Of a stretch of 64,000 bases of DNA, positions 34,365 through 42,909 are shown piece after piece (position 1 is the stretch's first letter; every line of letters begins with the position of its first letter). The stretch is taken from the NCBI RefSeq assembly GCF_001954135.1, contig NZ_MBEQ01000009.1, positions 235,901 through 299,900 of the forward strand. Reading direction: 5' to 3'. The position numbers were made by a program, and so were the translations under genes. The notes under the pieces are model-generated. The model ran no database searches. It was not told where the DNA came from and worked only from the letters and a program-made list of their open reading frames with translations. This stretch comes from Mycobacterium sp. GA-1841. GTDB taxonomy: Bacteria > Actinomycetota > Actinomycetes > Mycobacteriales > Mycobacteriaceae.

Positions 34365-35539
34365 CGTTTTCCCCAGTGCCACGAGGGTGTGTTGAGCATG
34401 CCGAACCCGTCCACCTTCGTCTCGCCCCACTGCTTGTAGAGCGCCACCTCGATCGCGGAGCCGCGCTCCTCGTCGGCGGCCGGGGTGGTCTCCAGAAAAT
34501 CCAGCAGCGCACGGGAATGCGTGACCACCACGACCTGGGTCTGCTCGGCGGCGGTGCGGATCAGGGAGGCCAACGGACCGACGAGATCGGGATGCAGGGA
34601 CGTCTCGGGTTCGTTGAGTACCATCAACGAGGGGGGACGGGGACTGGTCAGGGCAGCTGCCCACAGCAGGAAACGTAATGTGCCGTCGGACAATTCGGCC
34701 GCTCGTAACGGTCGGAGCATGCCGCGTTGACGCAGTTGCAGATCGAACAGCCCGTCGTTGACCGCGACCGAGAGCTCCGCCCCGTCGAACGCGTCGGCCA
34801 CGGCACGGCCCAAGTCGTCGAATGTTGTCTCGATGATGGTCTGCACCGCTGCGGCCAGATCGGAGCCGTCGTCGGAGAGCACCGGGGTACGGGTGCCGAC
34901 GTGGGGTGCGCGCGCCGGTGCGTCGGCGTCGACCCGAAACCCGTCGTAGAACCGCCAGTCACGCAGCCGATCCGACACCGCCGACAGTTCCGGAAGCGCG
35001 TGCGGATGGGCGTACTCGGCCAGCACGCTGCGGTAGGAGGGCAGCGACCGGGTCAACTCGTCGAACCCGCGGCCGGTTTGCGCGGCGGCTTCGGCGTATT
35101 CGCGAGTACGACGCACCAGTGCCGAGGCGGGCCGTAGCACCGGCCCGGCGAACACCACCTCCCGCTTGATCTCCGGATCCCGCGAGAATGCCGACGGCTC
35201 GCCACCCGATCCGGCCATCTGTGGTAGTCCCAGGTCGACAAGGTATCCGAAATCGTCTGCGGCGAAACCGAGTTCGAGGGATACCGGGCGGTTACGAGCG
35301 GTACCCTGCGGGTCTTCGGACGGCTGCTCGGGACCGGCCCACAGCACCGACTGCAATCCACCTTCACGGGCCAGTGATCCGATCACCTGCCCCCGGCCGC
35401 AGTCGGCCAACAACCGCAGTGCACGGTAGATCGAGGACTTGCCGGTGCCGTTGGCGCCCGTGACCACCGTGAGTTGTCCAAACGGCAGGACAACTTCGCG
35501 CAGCGAGCGGTAGCCCCGGATGGCGATGGTCTGCAGCAT
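34361..35539 (-). CDS. AAA-family (RecF/OLD-like, AAA_21) ATPase
   Basis: 392 residues from ATG 35539 (MLQTIAIRGYRSLREVVLPF). Walker A VVTGANGTGKSSIYRAL near residue 33; ABC-type signature ELSDGTLRFLLWAAAL near 295; Walker B SLMVLNEPETSLHPDLV with Asn in place of the usual first Asp; H-switch VVVVTHSRALLDFLE. No TOPRIM nuclease domain follows, so it is not a full OLD protein. It lies 10 bp after dinB2 on the same strand in a tetR-dinB2-ATPase order with overlapping or near-overlapping ends, so all three are likely co-expressed. The gene is absent at this point of the M. tuberculosis order. A DNA-repair or defence role is possible but unproven. Confidence 0.8.
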   Translation of the reverse strand: MLQTIAIRGYRSLREVVLPFGQLTVVTGANGTGKSSIYRALRLLADCGRGQVIGSLAREGGLQSVLWAGPEQPSEDPQGTARNRPVSLELGFAADDFGYLVDLGLPQMAGSGGEPSAFSRDPEIKREVVFAGPVLRPASALVRRTREYAEAAAQTGRGFDELTRSLPSYRSVLAEYAHPHALPELSAVSDRLRDWRFYDGFRVDADAPARAPHVGTRTPVLSDDGSDLAAAVQTIIETTFDDLGRAVADAFDGAELSVAVNDGLFDLQLRQRGMLRPLRAAELSDGTLRFLLWAAALTSPRPPSLMVLNEPETSLHPDLVGPLASLIRTAAEQTQVVVVTHSRALLDFLETTPAADEERGSAIEVALYKQWGETKVDGFGMLNTPSWHWGKR

Positions 35540-35549
35540 GGCTACGAGG

Positions 35550-36641
35550 TTATTGGTCGGCTGTGACAGTGGGAATCTCGTCCATCGACAGCTCGAGGCG
35601 CACTCCCAGCAGACGGACGGGACGGTCCAGGTCGAACTGATCGAAGACCGCCAGCGCGGTATCGGTGATGAGCGCCGCATCGGTGCTCGGCGCGCTGAGC
35701 TTGCGGATCTTGGTTTTTGTGTAGAACGTGGCGGTGCGCACCGTGACCGCCACCCGGGTGACGATGCGCCCCTGTTCGACCACTTCGTCGAGGGTCCGAC
35801 GGGTCAACTCACGGATCGCGTCGTCCATCTCGCCGCGTTCGGTGAGGTCTTCGGCGAACGTGATGACGTGACTGCGGGACCGGGGGATCCACGGCTCGGA
35901 GCTGACCTCGCTGTCGCCGCCGCCCTTGGCCAGCAAGAGGATCCACAACCCGGTGGTGGGTCCGAAGGCCGAGGTGAGAACCGTGGCATCGGTGGCGGCC
36001 AGATCAGCCACTGTGGCGATGCCCAGTGTGGCGAGCTTCTTGGTGGTCTTGGGCCCGATACCCCACAGCGCATCGGTGGGGCGGTCGCCCATCACCGACA
36101 TCCAGTTGGTCTCGGTGAGCATGTACACGCCTGAGCCCTGATCTTCTCCTCGCGTGCGGGTGGGCTTGGCCAGCCCGGTGGCCACCTTGGCGCGTTGCTT
36201 GTTGTCGCTGATTCCCACCGAGCAGGACAATCCGGTCTCGGCGGTGATTACGGCGCGGATGCGTTCGGCCAACTCCACCGGATCACTCACATCGGCGCCC
36301 AGATAGGCCTCGTCCCAGCCCCAGACCTCCAACGGGTGCCCGAGGTCACGCAACAGACCCATCACCTGCTCGGAGGCGGCGTCGTACGCCGCCGGATCTG
36401 ATGGCAGGAAGGTGGCATCGGGGCATTTGCGCGCGGCGGTGCGCAGCGGCATGCCGGCATGCACGCCGAACTCGCGAGCCTGATACGACGCACAGGTGAC
36501 CACCTTTCGGGGTTCGGTGGGATCACCGCTGCCACCGACGATGACCGGCAGGCCCTCGAGTTCGGGATGGCGGCGCAATTCCACCGAGGCCAGGAACTGG
36601 TCCAGGTCTATATGGAGGATCCAGCGCCGCACTGCGGTCAT
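35550..36641 (-). CDS. dinB2: Y-family DNA polymerase IV, DinB2 (Rv3056-like)
   Basis: 363 residues from ATG 36641. Catalytic carboxylates: DLDQF near residues 12-16 and the acidic pair in VWGWDEAYLGADVSD. The palm/fingers segment GGSGDPTEPRKVVTCASYQA, the helix-hairpin-helix ALWGIGPKTTKKLATLGIAT and the little-finger domain follow. The residue after DLDQF, equivalent to the Phe13 steric gate of E. coli Pol IV, is Leu17; mycobacterial DinB2 with Leu here is known to use ribonucleotides. Length and the lack of a C-terminal clamp-binding tail fit DinB2 rather than DinB1. The start overlaps the TetR stop (ATGA); GTG 36650 is an alternative start. Confidence 0.9.
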   Translation of the reverse strand: MTAVRRWILHIDLDQFLASVELRRHPELEGLPVIVGGSGDPTEPRKVVTCASYQAREFGVHAGMPLRTAARKCPDATFLPSDPAAYDAASEQVMGLLRDLGHPLEVWGWDEAYLGADVSDPVELAERIRAVITAETGLSCSVGISDNKQRAKVATGLAKPTRTRGEDQGSGVYMLTETNWMSVMGDRPTDALWGIGPKTTKKLATLGIATVADLAATDATVLTSAFGPTTGLWILLLAKGGGDSEVSSEPWIPRSRSHVITFAEDLTERGEMDDAIRELTRRTLDEVVEQGRIVTRVAVTVRTATFYTKTKIRKLSAPSTDAALITDTALAVFDQFDLDRPVRLLGVRLELSMDEIPTVTADQ

Positions 36642-37258
36642 CGGCCGCACAATTTGCGGGCGGTGTCCTGCCAGGCGACGGCCAGCTCATCGAGCGTTCG
36701 GCCACGTGAGAGTTGGTGTGCCACGTAATCGGGGTCGAGGAGTGCGATCAGCGCGTCGGCCTGGGCATCGAGATCGCCGGTGGTGCCCGCGGTTTCGAGC
36801 AGCATGCGGACGTGTGTGCGGTGCAGGGTGAACGGGCCGGAGTAGCGCAGCGCGGAATCGCGGACGGCATCCGACAGCAGCGCCTGATGACAGTGCACGA
36901 AGCGCAGCCGGTCCTCGCCGTAGGCGAGCAGCCGTTCCAGAGGTGGTGCGCCGGGCCCCAACGGGGGAGGACCGAACATGAAGGCGTCCTGCTCGGCGGT
37001 CTCGTCCTCGTCGAGAAGGACCATCATCAATCCGGCCCGGCTGCCGAATCTGCGGAACACCGTTCCTTTCCCGACGCCGGCTGCGACCGCGATATCGTCG
37101 GTGCTGACCGCGTCGGGTCCGCGTTCGGCGATGAGTCGGCGCGCGGCATCGAGGATCAGCGCGCGGTTTCGGGCGGCGTCGACACGGCCTGGGCCGCGTT
37201 CTGGTGGCGCCGGGTCGAGGCCCGCTGGCCGGGACGGGCGGTCGGAGGCTGCCACCAC
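36638..37258 (-). CDS. TetR-family regulator (Rv3055-like)
   Basis: 206 residues, GTG 37258. Helix-turn-helix RNRALILDAARRLIAERGPD with AVSTDDIAVAAGVGKGTVFRRF and GSRAGLM. A proline-rich N-terminal arm precedes it. Its stop overlaps the dinB2 start, giving a tetR-dinB2-ATPase unit, and it is divergent from the FMN reductase gene across a GGAC/GTCC dyad. No clear ribosome-binding site precedes GTG 37258. It probably represses both directions. Confidence 0.88.
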   Translation of the reverse strand: MVAASDRPSRPAGLDPAPPERGPGRVDAARNRALILDAARRLIAERGPDAVSTDDIAVAAGVGKGTVFRRFGSRAGLMMVLLDEDETAEQDAFMFGPPPLGPGAPPLERLLAYGEDRLRFVHCHQALLSDAVRDSALRYSGPFTLHRTHVRMLLETAGTTGDLDAQADALIALLDPDYVAHQLSRGRTLDELAVAWQDTARKLCGR

Positions 37259-37281
37259 TGCACTTTAACTCAGGCGGAATT

Positions 37282-37301
37282 AATCGGACCACAGTCCGGT
37301 T
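37282..37301. promoter_or_regulatory. Operator-like dyad AAYCGGAC-N4-GTCCGGTT
   Basis: 8-bp arms match in 7 of 8 positions around CACA. It lies 24 bp from the tetR start and 46 bp from the FMN reductase start; the likely site of the adjacent TetR. Confidence 0.6.
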
Positions 37302-37346
37302 GATGGTTGCGAAGATCGGGCGAGACGAACAGAGGAGCGTGGACAT

Positions 37347-37889
37347 ATGGCCGATATCAAGGTGCTGGTCTTGGTAGGAAGCTTGCGTGTGGCGTCGGTC
37401 AACCGACAGCTCGCCGAGCTTGCGATCGAACAGGCGCCCGACGGGGTGAATCTCGAACTCTTCGACCGACTGGGCGAGTTGCCCTTCTATAACGAGGACA
37501 TTGACACCGCGGAGGTGGCCGAGCCCGTGGTCGCGCTGCGCGCGGCGGCCGCCGAGGCTGACGCGACGCTCGTGGTCACCCCCGAATACAACGGAAGCAT
37601 CCCGGGGGTGTTGAAGAACGCGATCGACTGGCTGTCCCGGCCGTGGGGCAACGGCGCGCTGAAGGACAAGCCACTGGCGGTGGTGGGCGCGGCCCTGGGT
37701 CAGTACGGCGGGGTCTGGGCGCACGACGAAACCCGTAAGTCGTTCGGTATCGCGGGGCCGCGCGTGGTGGAGGATCTCAAGCTCTCGGTGCCATCCAAGT
37801 CGCTCGACGGCAAGCATCCGAGGGAGAACGCCGAGGTGGCCGAGGCGCTGCGGGACATTGTGGGCAAGCTCACAGCGGAGGTCGGCTGA
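37347..37889 (+). CDS. NADPH-dependent FMN reductase (Rv3054c-like)
   Basis: 180 residues. Flavodoxin-like fold with the FMN phosphate loop LVGSLRVASVNRQLAEL near residue 10 and the second flavin loop VVTPEYNGSIPGVLKNAIDW near 78, followed by GAALGQYGGVWAH. Soluble NADPH:FMN or quinone reductase. GAGGAG lies 9 bases upstream of ATG 37347. Divergent from the tetR-dinB2 unit and ended by a strong hairpin, so monocistronic. Its constant neighbourhood with nrdHIE in mycobacteria raises the possibility of a flavin or redox role for NrdI, which is inference. Confidence 0.88.
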   Translation: MADIKVLVLVGSLRVASVNRQLAELAIEQAPDGVNLELFDRLGELPFYNEDIDTAEVAEPVVALRAAAAEADATLVVTPEYNGSIPGVLKNAIDWLSRPWGNGALKDKPLAVVGAALGQYGGVWAHDETRKSFGIAGPRVVEDLKLSVPSKSLDGKHPRENAEVAEALRDIVGKLTAEVG

Positions 37890-37939
37890 GGGTTCGTCTT
37901 GGCGTTTTGCCTTCCGCGCCGCTTCCCGGCAAAATTCCT

Positions 37940-37976
37940 GCCGCCGGCTGGGTCTCATGACCCGGCCGGCGGCTTT
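37940..37976 (+). terminator. Strong intrinsic terminator after the FMN reductase gene
   Basis: A 15-bp G+C-rich stem (37940-37954 with 37959-37973, one G-T pair) around the tetraloop TCAT, followed by TTT. It lies 51 bp after the FMN reductase stop. Confidence 0.8.
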
Positions 37977-38012
37977 GCTATTGGGGGGTCTTGCGCTTTG
38001 CGTCGACCGGAC

Positions 38013-38035
38013 TTGTCGGTGGCTGGTGCTACATC
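38013..38035 (+). promoter_or_regulatory. PafBC/RecA-independent DNA-damage promoter-like element
   Basis: TTGTCGGTG matches the known motif TTGTCRGTG exactly. After the expected 8-base spacer comes TACATC, one mismatch from TAnnnT. It would fire toward nrdH from ~360 bp upstream. Confidence 0.35.
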
Positions 38036-38043
38036 TGGTGGGG

Positions 38044-38079
38044 GTGCGCGACACGGTCTGTCAAGTCGTGCGCGACACG
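38044..38079 (+). repeat. 12-bp direct repeat GTGCGCGACACG upstream of nrdH
   Basis: Two exact copies at 38044-38055 and 38068-38079, 24 bp apart. Function unknown; it lies between the damage-promoter-like element and the NrdR-type boxes. Confidence 0.4.
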
Positions 38080-38132
38080 CCGTGGACGTGGTTGCTGGCA
38101 CACTTACGACCTGGGAATTTCAGAAATGTTAT

Positions 38133-38180
38133 TCAGAACATCTTGTATGGCTTCGAACTGTCGGCCACTAGGTGTAGTGT
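38133..38180 (+). promoter_or_regulatory. Tandem NrdR-type boxes and overlapping -10 in front of nrdHIE
   Basis: Two 16-bp elements at 38133-38148 and 38165-38180 match the NrdR-box consensus (ACACWATATATWGTGT) at 11 and 12 of 16 positions. The second contains a perfect CACTA-N4-TAGTG dyad. Their 32-bp offset is the three-turn spacing usual for NrdR. A -10-like TAGTGT (38175-38180) lies inside the second box, so NrdR binding would block the promoter. Confidence 0.55.
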
Positions 38181-38390
38181 CTGAGAGACCGACAGGCCAC
38201 CACGGTTCGGGGGCCGGCCGGAGCGCAGCGAATCCGGCCGAGTCGGTTTCAGGACCAGCCGGAGAGCGGCTTCGACCGGCGGGAATTTCGGCGGCCCGAA
38301 GGTCGCTGAACTTAAGCGAAACGTAAGACCCGAGCAGTTGCCAGTCACTGTCCAGTTTGTTCACTTTCCGCAAGAGGAGCCGTACCGAAG
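38181..38390 (+). other. Structured ~210-nt 5' leader of nrdH, no gene
   Basis: Between the NrdR-type boxes and the nrdH start. Several G+C-rich inverted repeats are present (for example GGCCGGCCGG with CCGGCC). No B12 box or other riboswitch signature was found. The nrdH ribosome-binding site AGGAG is rather distant (11 bases). Confidence 0.35.
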
Positions 38391-38630
38391 ATGACCGTCA
38401 CCGTGTACACCAAGCCCGCATGCGTGCAGTGCAACGCCACCTACAAGGCGTTGGAGAAGCAGGGCATCGAGTTCGAGAAGGTCGACATCACTCTCGACAG
38501 CGAGGCCCGTGACTACGTCATGGCGCTCGGGTACCTGCAGGCGCCGGTTGTGGTGGCCGGTGACGAGCACTGGTCGGGCTTCCGGCCTGATCGGATCAAG
38601 GCACTGAGCTCGGTCGCGGCGAGCGCATAA
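38391..38630 (+). CDS. nrdH: NrdH glutaredoxin-like redoxin
   Basis: 79 residues, a full-length NrdH. The redox motif is C-V-Q-C (Cys11 and Cys14) in TKPACVQCNATYKAL, and the C-terminal HWSGFRPDRIKAL is the segment that gives NrdH its thioredoxin-reductase specificity. It delivers electrons to the class Ib ribonucleotide reductase NrdE. First gene of nrdHIE, 42 bp ahead of nrdI. Orthologue of Rv3053c by order and sequence. Confidence 0.97.
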   Translation: MTVTVYTKPACVQCNATYKALEKQGIEFEKVDITLDSEARDYVMALGYLQAPVVVAGDEHWSGFRPDRIKALSSVAASA

Positions 38631-38672
38631 CGGAGGTCATCAAGGGAACAAGGGGGAGAGGAGGGGGACACG

Positions 38673-39125
38673 ATGAGCCATCTCGTCTACTTCTCCAGCG
38701 TCTCGGAAAACACCCACCGCTTCGTCCAGAAGCTGGGATGGCCCGAGGACCAGCTCACCCGGATCCCGCTGCACGGCCGCATCGAGGTGAACGAACCCTA
38801 CGTTCTGATCCTTCCCACCTACGGCGGCGGCCGTGCCACCCCTGACATCAACAACGGGGGCTATGTCCCCAAGCAGGTCATCGCTTTTCTCAACAATGAA
38901 CACAACCGGTCGTTGATCCGCGGCGTCATCGCCGCGGGCAACAACAACTTCGGTGCGGAGTTCGCGTACGCGGGCAATGTCGTCTCGCGCAAATGCGGTG
39001 TGCCGTACCTCTATCGCTTCGAACTCATGGGAACCCCGGACGATGTCGAGGCTGTCCGTGCGGGGTTGAAAGACTTTTGGAAGGACCAGACGTGCCACCA
39101 ACCGTCACAGCTGCAGAGCCTGTAA
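38673..39125 (+). CDS. nrdI: NrdI flavodoxin-like protein
   Basis: 150 residues. [20 protein letters not shown] is the FMN phosphate loop, [20 protein letters not shown] and [20 protein letters not shown] form the flavin site typical of NrdI. It supplies the oxidant needed to assemble the dimanganese-tyrosyl radical of NrdF. Its 3' end overlaps nrdE by 34 bp, so translation is coupled. Confidence 0.95.
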   Translation: MSHLVYFSSVSENTHRFVQKLGWPEDQLTRIPLHGRIEVNEPYVLILPTYGGGRATPDINNGGYVPKQVIAFLNNEHNRSLIRGVIAAGNNNFGAEFAYAGNVVSRKCGVPYLYRFELMGTPDDVEAVRAGLKDFWKDQTCHQPSQLQSL

Positions 39126-41260
39126 CCGCTCCTGGGCATGCTCTGCCCGGAGAGACCGATTATCACGCGCTCAACGCGATGCTGAATCTGTACGACGCCG
39201 ACGGCAAGATTCAGTTCGACAAGGATGTGCAGGCCGCGCGGGAGTACTTCCTGCAGCACGTCAACCAGAACACCGTGTTCTTCCACAGTCAGGACGAGAA
39301 GCTCGATTACCTGATCGAGAAGGAGTACTACGAGCGCGAGGTGCTCGACCAGTACAGCCGCAACTTCGTCAAGAGTCTGCTGGATCGGGCCTACGCCAAG
39401 AAGTTCCGGTTCCCGACCTTCCTCGGCGCGTTCAAGTACTACACCTCCTACACGCTCAAGACCTTCGACGGAAAGCGCTACCTGGAGCGCTTCGAGGATC
39501 GTGTCGTGATGGTGGCGCTGACCCTGGCCGCCGGTGACACGGTGCTGGCCGAGAAGCTCGTCGACGAGATCATCGACGGCCGTTTCCAGCCGGCCACCCC
39601 GACGTTCCTCAACTCGGGCAAGAAGCAGCGCGGCGAACCGGTGTCCTGCTTCCTGCTGCGCATCGAGGACAACATGGAGTCCATCGGGCGCTCGATCAAC
39701 TCGGCCCTGCAGCTGTCCAAGCGCGGGGGCGGAGTTGCCTTGCTGCTGACCAACATTCGTGAGCACGGCGCGCCGATCAAGAACATCGAGAACCAAAGCT
39801 CAGGCGTCATCCCGATCATGAAGCTGCTGGAGGACTCGTTCTCCTACGCGAACCAGCTCGGCGCACGACAGGGTGCCGGTGCGGTGTACCTGCACGCGCA
39901 CCACCCCGACATCTACCGGTTCCTCGACACCAAACGCGAGAACGCCGACGAGAAGATCCGGATCAAGACGCTCTCGCTGGGTGTCGTGATCCCCGACATC
40001 ACCTTCGAGTTGGCCAAGAAGAACGAGGACATGTACCTGTTCTCGCCCTACGACGTCGAACGGGTCTACGGCGTCCCGTTCGCCGACATCTCGGTGACCG
40101 AGAAGTACTACGAGATGGTCGACGACGCCCGGATCCGCAAGACGAAGATCAAGGCGCGCGAGTTCTTCCAGACGCTGGCCGAGCTGCAGTTCGAGTCGGG
40201 TTACCCGTACATCATGTACGAGGACACGGTGAACCGGGCGAACCCGATCGCCGGCAAGATCACCCACTCCAACCTGTGCTCGGAGATCCTGCAGGTCTCC
40301 ACGGCCTCCGAGTTCAACGACGATCTGTCCTATTCCAAGGTGGGCAAGGACATCTCGTGCAACCTGGGATCGATGAACATCGCCAAGACGATGGATTCAC
40401 CGGACTTCGCCCAGTCCATCGAGGTGGCCATCCGGGCCCTGACCGCGGTGAGCGATCAGACTCACATCTGGTCGGTGCCCTCGATCGAGCAGGGCAACAA
40501 CAGCTCTCACGCGATCGGCCTGGGGCAGATGAACCTGCACGGCTACCTGGCCCGCGAGCGGATCCACTACGGCTCCGAAGAAGGCATCGACTTCACCAAC
40601 ATCTACTTCTACACCGTGCTGTTCCACGCCCTGCGCGCGTCGAATCTCATTGCGATCGAACGTGGTACGCGTTTCGGCGGATTCGAGGACTCGAAGTACG
40701 CCTCGGGGGAGTTCTTCGACAAGTACACCGAACAGGTGTGGGAGCCGGCCACCGACAAGGTGCGGCAGATCTTCGCCGACGCGGAGATCCACATCCCGAC
40801 GCAGGACGACTGGAAGCAGTTGAAGGAGTCTGTGCAGAAGCACGGCATCTACAACCAGAACCTGCAGGCCGTCCCGCCGACCGGGTCCATCTCCTACATC
40901 AACCACTCGACCTCATCGATCCACCCGGTCGCGAGCAAGATCGAGATCCGCAAGGAAGGCAAGATCGGTCGGGTTTACTACCCGGCGCCGTATCTGACCA
41001 ACGACAACCTGGAGTACTACCAGGACGCGTATGAGATCGGCTACCAGAAGATCATCGACACCTATGCCGCGGCCACCCAGCACGTGGATCAGGGGTTGAG
41101 CCTGACGCTGTTCTTCAAGGACACCGCCGATACCCGCGAAGTCAACAAGGCGCAGATCTACGCCTGGCGCAAGGGAATCAAGACGCTGTACTACATCCGG
41201 TTGCGGCAGATGGCGCTGCAAGGCACTGAGGTGGAGAACTGCGTCAGCTGCATGTTGTGA
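39092..41260 (+). CDS. nrdE: Class Ib ribonucleoside-diphosphate reductase, alpha subunit NrdE
   Basis: 722 residues from GTG 39092 ([13 protein letters not shown]), with AAGGA 6 bases upstream; M. tuberculosis NrdE begins PPTV similarly. Redox Cys in [16 protein letters not shown] (near 185), active-site Cys396 in [27 protein letters not shown] phosphate site near residue 600, and the C-terminal redox pair CVSCML. There is no N-terminal ATP cone, as expected for class Ib. It reduces NDPs to dNDPs with NrdF, NrdH and NrdI. The expected nrdF partner is not in the remaining 22 kb of the window. Confidence 0.97.
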   Translation: MPPTVTAAEPVTAPGHALPGETDYHALNAMLNLYDADGKIQFDKDVQAAREYFLQHVNQNTVFFHSQDEKLDYLIEKEYYEREVLDQYSRNFVKSLLDRAYAKKFRFPTFLGAFKYYTSYTLKTFDGKRYLERFEDRVVMVALTLAAGDTVLAEKLVDEIIDGRFQPATPTFLNSGKKQRGEPVSCFLLRIEDNMESIGRSINSALQLSKRGGGVALLLTNIREHGAPIKNIENQSSGVIPIMKLLEDSFSYANQLGARQGAGAVYLHAHHPDIYRFLDTKRENADEKIRIKTLSLGVVIPDITFELAKKNEDMYLFSPYDVERVYGVPFADISVTEKYYEMVDDARIRKTKIKAREFFQTLAELQFESGYPYIMYEDTVNRANPIAGKITHSNLCSEILQVSTASEFNDDLSYSKVGKDISCNLGSMNIAKTMDSPDFAQSIEVAIRALTAVSDQTHIWSVPSIEQGNNSSHAIGLGQMNLHGYLARERIHYGSEEGIDFTNIYFYTVLFHALRASNLIAIERGTRFGGFEDSKYASGEFFDKYTEQVWEPATDKVRQIFADAEIHIPTQDDWKQLKESVQKHGIYNQNLQAVPPTGSISYINHSTSSIHPVASKIEIRKEGKIGRVYYPAPYLTNDNLEYYQDAYEIGYQKIIDTYAAATQHVDQGLSLTLFFKDTADTREVNKAQIYAWRKGIKTLYYIRLRQMALQGTEVENCVSCML

Positions 41261-41284
41261 TGCTGTGACGCTCTGACGTCGAGT

Positions 41285-41331
41285 GGCCAGTTATTGCACG
41301 CGAATCGTGAAAATGCGTGCAATAACTGGCC
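41285..41331. repeat. 17-bp-arm hairpin, copy 1 of a paired element; probable nrdE terminator
   Basis: Perfect arms 41285-41301 and 41315-41331 (GGCCAGTTATTGCACGC and its complement) around 13 bases, 24 bp after the nrdE stop. A related copy lies at 44031-44077. May act as a bidirectional terminator between nrdE and the convergent DUF1761 gene. Confidence 0.65.
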
Positions 41332-41498
41332 TTCGGTTTGGGTGGGCCTACTGGTGCCCCCGGATTCCGGCTCCTGGATCGCGCTTCGACTCACGGCGCG
41401 ATCAGACGACCCGCCGCCGACGATCCGACGTGGTCATCCTCGGCGGTATCAGCAAGGTCGGGTGCATTGGGCGAGGTGATCAACACGAGCCCTCGGCG

Positions 41499-41906
41499 TT
41501 ACAGCAGTCCGATCACGAGCGACATCGCCAGGAACAAAGCAAGCTGGTAGCTGGTGTTGATGACGGTGAGCTTCGCGGGCTTCAGCTCGAAGGCGTTGTG
41601 CTGCAGGAGCGTACTGGCGGAAAACGTCAGCCATGCTGCGAACCCGACCATCAGAGCCATCCCCACAGACCCGTCGCCCGTCGCCGTCGACGCGACCGAG
41701 ATCCCCGCCGCGAGGCCTACGGCCGTCAGAAGATTCGCGACGGCCAACTGGATCATGTTCCTCACGCGAGCCGGTCTCGAGCGCTCCGGCGTCACGCCCG
41801 TCAACCGCTCCCAGGCGTTCGCGATGAAGCCCTTCTGGTACCAGATGAACGCCACGACCATGCCCGCTACGAACGCGAGCACGGCCCCGAGCCAGTTGAT
41901 CTCCAT
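41499..41906 (-). CDS. DUF1761-like small integral membrane protein
   Basis: 135 residues from ATG 41906 (MEINWLGAVLAFVAGMVVAF), with AAGGG 7 bases upstream. Four hydrophobic segments (about residues 4-24, 50-70, 80-98, 110-133). IWYQKGFIANAWERLTGV between the first two and the overall layout match DUF1761 proteins, whose function is unknown. Its divergent partner is an HxlR regulator 80 bp away, which probably controls it. It lies inside the segment bounded by the two related hairpins. Confidence 0.6.
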   Translation of the reverse strand: MEINWLGAVLAFVAGMVVAFIWYQKGFIANAWERLTGVTPERSRPARVRNMIQLAVANLLTAVGLAAGISVASTATGDGSVGMALMVGFAAWLTFSASTLLQHNAFELKPAKLTVINTSYQLALFLAMSLVIGLL

Positions 41907-41980
41907 TACACAACCCTTCTGTCGTCGTCGAACCCAGGGTCGGGTCAAGATCTAGCTTCCCGCGAGTGTGGTTGATATTA

Positions 41981-41994
41981 TCCACCATGGTGGA
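41981..41994. promoter_or_regulatory. 14-bp palindrome spanning a start codon, with adjacent -10
   Basis: TCCACCA-TGGTGGA, with the ATG of the HxlR gene (41987) in its centre. A -10-like TATTAT (41976-41981) ends 5 bases before the ATG, so the transcript would be leaderless or nearly so. Binding here would block both transcription start and the first codons: a candidate autorepression site. Confidence 0.5.
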
Positions 41995-42661
41995 GGTAGT
42001 AAAGCAGAGAATCGGACGTTCCTACGGTCAGTTCTGCGGACTGGCCCGTGCGCTCGACGTCGTCGGAGATCGCTGGAATCTCCTGATAGTGCGCGAACTG
42101 CTGCCCGGGCTGCTGCGGTACGGCGAGCTGAAGTCCTCCCTCCCGGGCGTCGCGAGCAACCTCTTGGCCGAGCGTCTCCGGACGCTGGAGGCGGCCGGGG
42201 TCATCGAGCGACGACTGGGGGACACGGGCGTCCTCTATGGACTGACATCGTGGGGTGCAGAGCTGAGGGAGCCGATGGAGGCCCTCGGCAGATGGGCCAT
42301 TCCCCTGCTGGCGACGGGACAAGGCGATGACGCCTTCCGGCCGCGGTGGCTGACGCTTGCCCTGCCAGCCATGCTCCGTGGCAGGACGGCCGAACCTCCC
42401 GTGGAGGTCGGATTCGACGTGGGAGGTCTCCTCATCGTTGTCCGGATCGACGAGGACGGCCCGAGCGCGAGAATCGACGCTCATCTTCAACCTGAGGCTG
42501 TCCTAGCCGCCGAGCCCGAGATCGTGGTCGGCCTTGTTGCCGGTGCCCTCTCAGTGGACCAGGCCCTCGCGTCGGGGAGCCTTCTCGGTAACGTGGATGT
42601 TCTCCGCCGAGCGTTTCCACAAGTGCAGTCAGCCACAAATCCCGCGGCTGGTTGCCAGTAG
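41987..42661 (+). CDS. HxlR-type winged-helix regulator with C-terminal SCP2-like domain
   Basis: 224 residues from ATG 41987 (MVEVVKQRIGRSYGQFCGLA). Winged helix: ALDVVGDRWNLLIVRELLPG, YGELKSSLPGVASNLLAERL, wing DTGVLYGLTSWGAEL. The C-terminal part (FRPRWLTLALPAML to NVDVLRRAFPQV) resembles the same SCP2-like domain as in the regulator at 25284-25958, so the two share architecture. It likely governs the divergent DUF1761 gene and itself through the palindrome over its start. Lies within the hairpin-bounded segment. Confidence 0.82.
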   Translation: MVEVVKQRIGRSYGQFCGLARALDVVGDRWNLLIVRELLPGLLRYGELKSSLPGVASNLLAERLRTLEAAGVIERRLGDTGVLYGLTSWGAELREPMEALGRWAIPLLATGQGDDAFRPRWLTLALPAMLRGRTAEPPVEVGFDVGGLLIVVRIDEDGPSARIDAHLQPEAVLAAEPEIVVGLVAGALSVDQALASGSLLGNVDVLRRAFPQVQSATNPAAGCQ

Positions 42662-42909
42662 GCAGCTCCTCTCGTCTCCAGCCCTAAGTCCGGCGTCTGG
42701 GGCGGCCGGTAGTGTCATACGAAGCCAGCCTCCTTCGAGGTCGTCGGGATCAAGAGTGGTGTGGCGGAAGTGGATTCGCTTGCCCACCAGCTCAGTGGAT
42801 GGATTCCGTGCTCCCACAGCGGTTCTCGTTCCTGCCGGCGCGGGCAGCCCTGTGGCCATTCGGCGGTTTGGGTGGCGGCGATGCTCAGCCCCTGACCCGT
42901 CACCGGCGT

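Noticed and set aside
38181..38390. Cobalamin riboswitch in the nrdH leader
   Set aside because: Considered because of the link between B12 and ribonucleotide reductases, but no B12 box or matching core was found.
42662..42909. Possible minus-strand peptide (KRIHFRHTTLDPDDLEGGWL)
   Set aside because: Protein-like in composition but without start, stop-to-stop context or recognised family; could be a remnant, but not enough to annotate.
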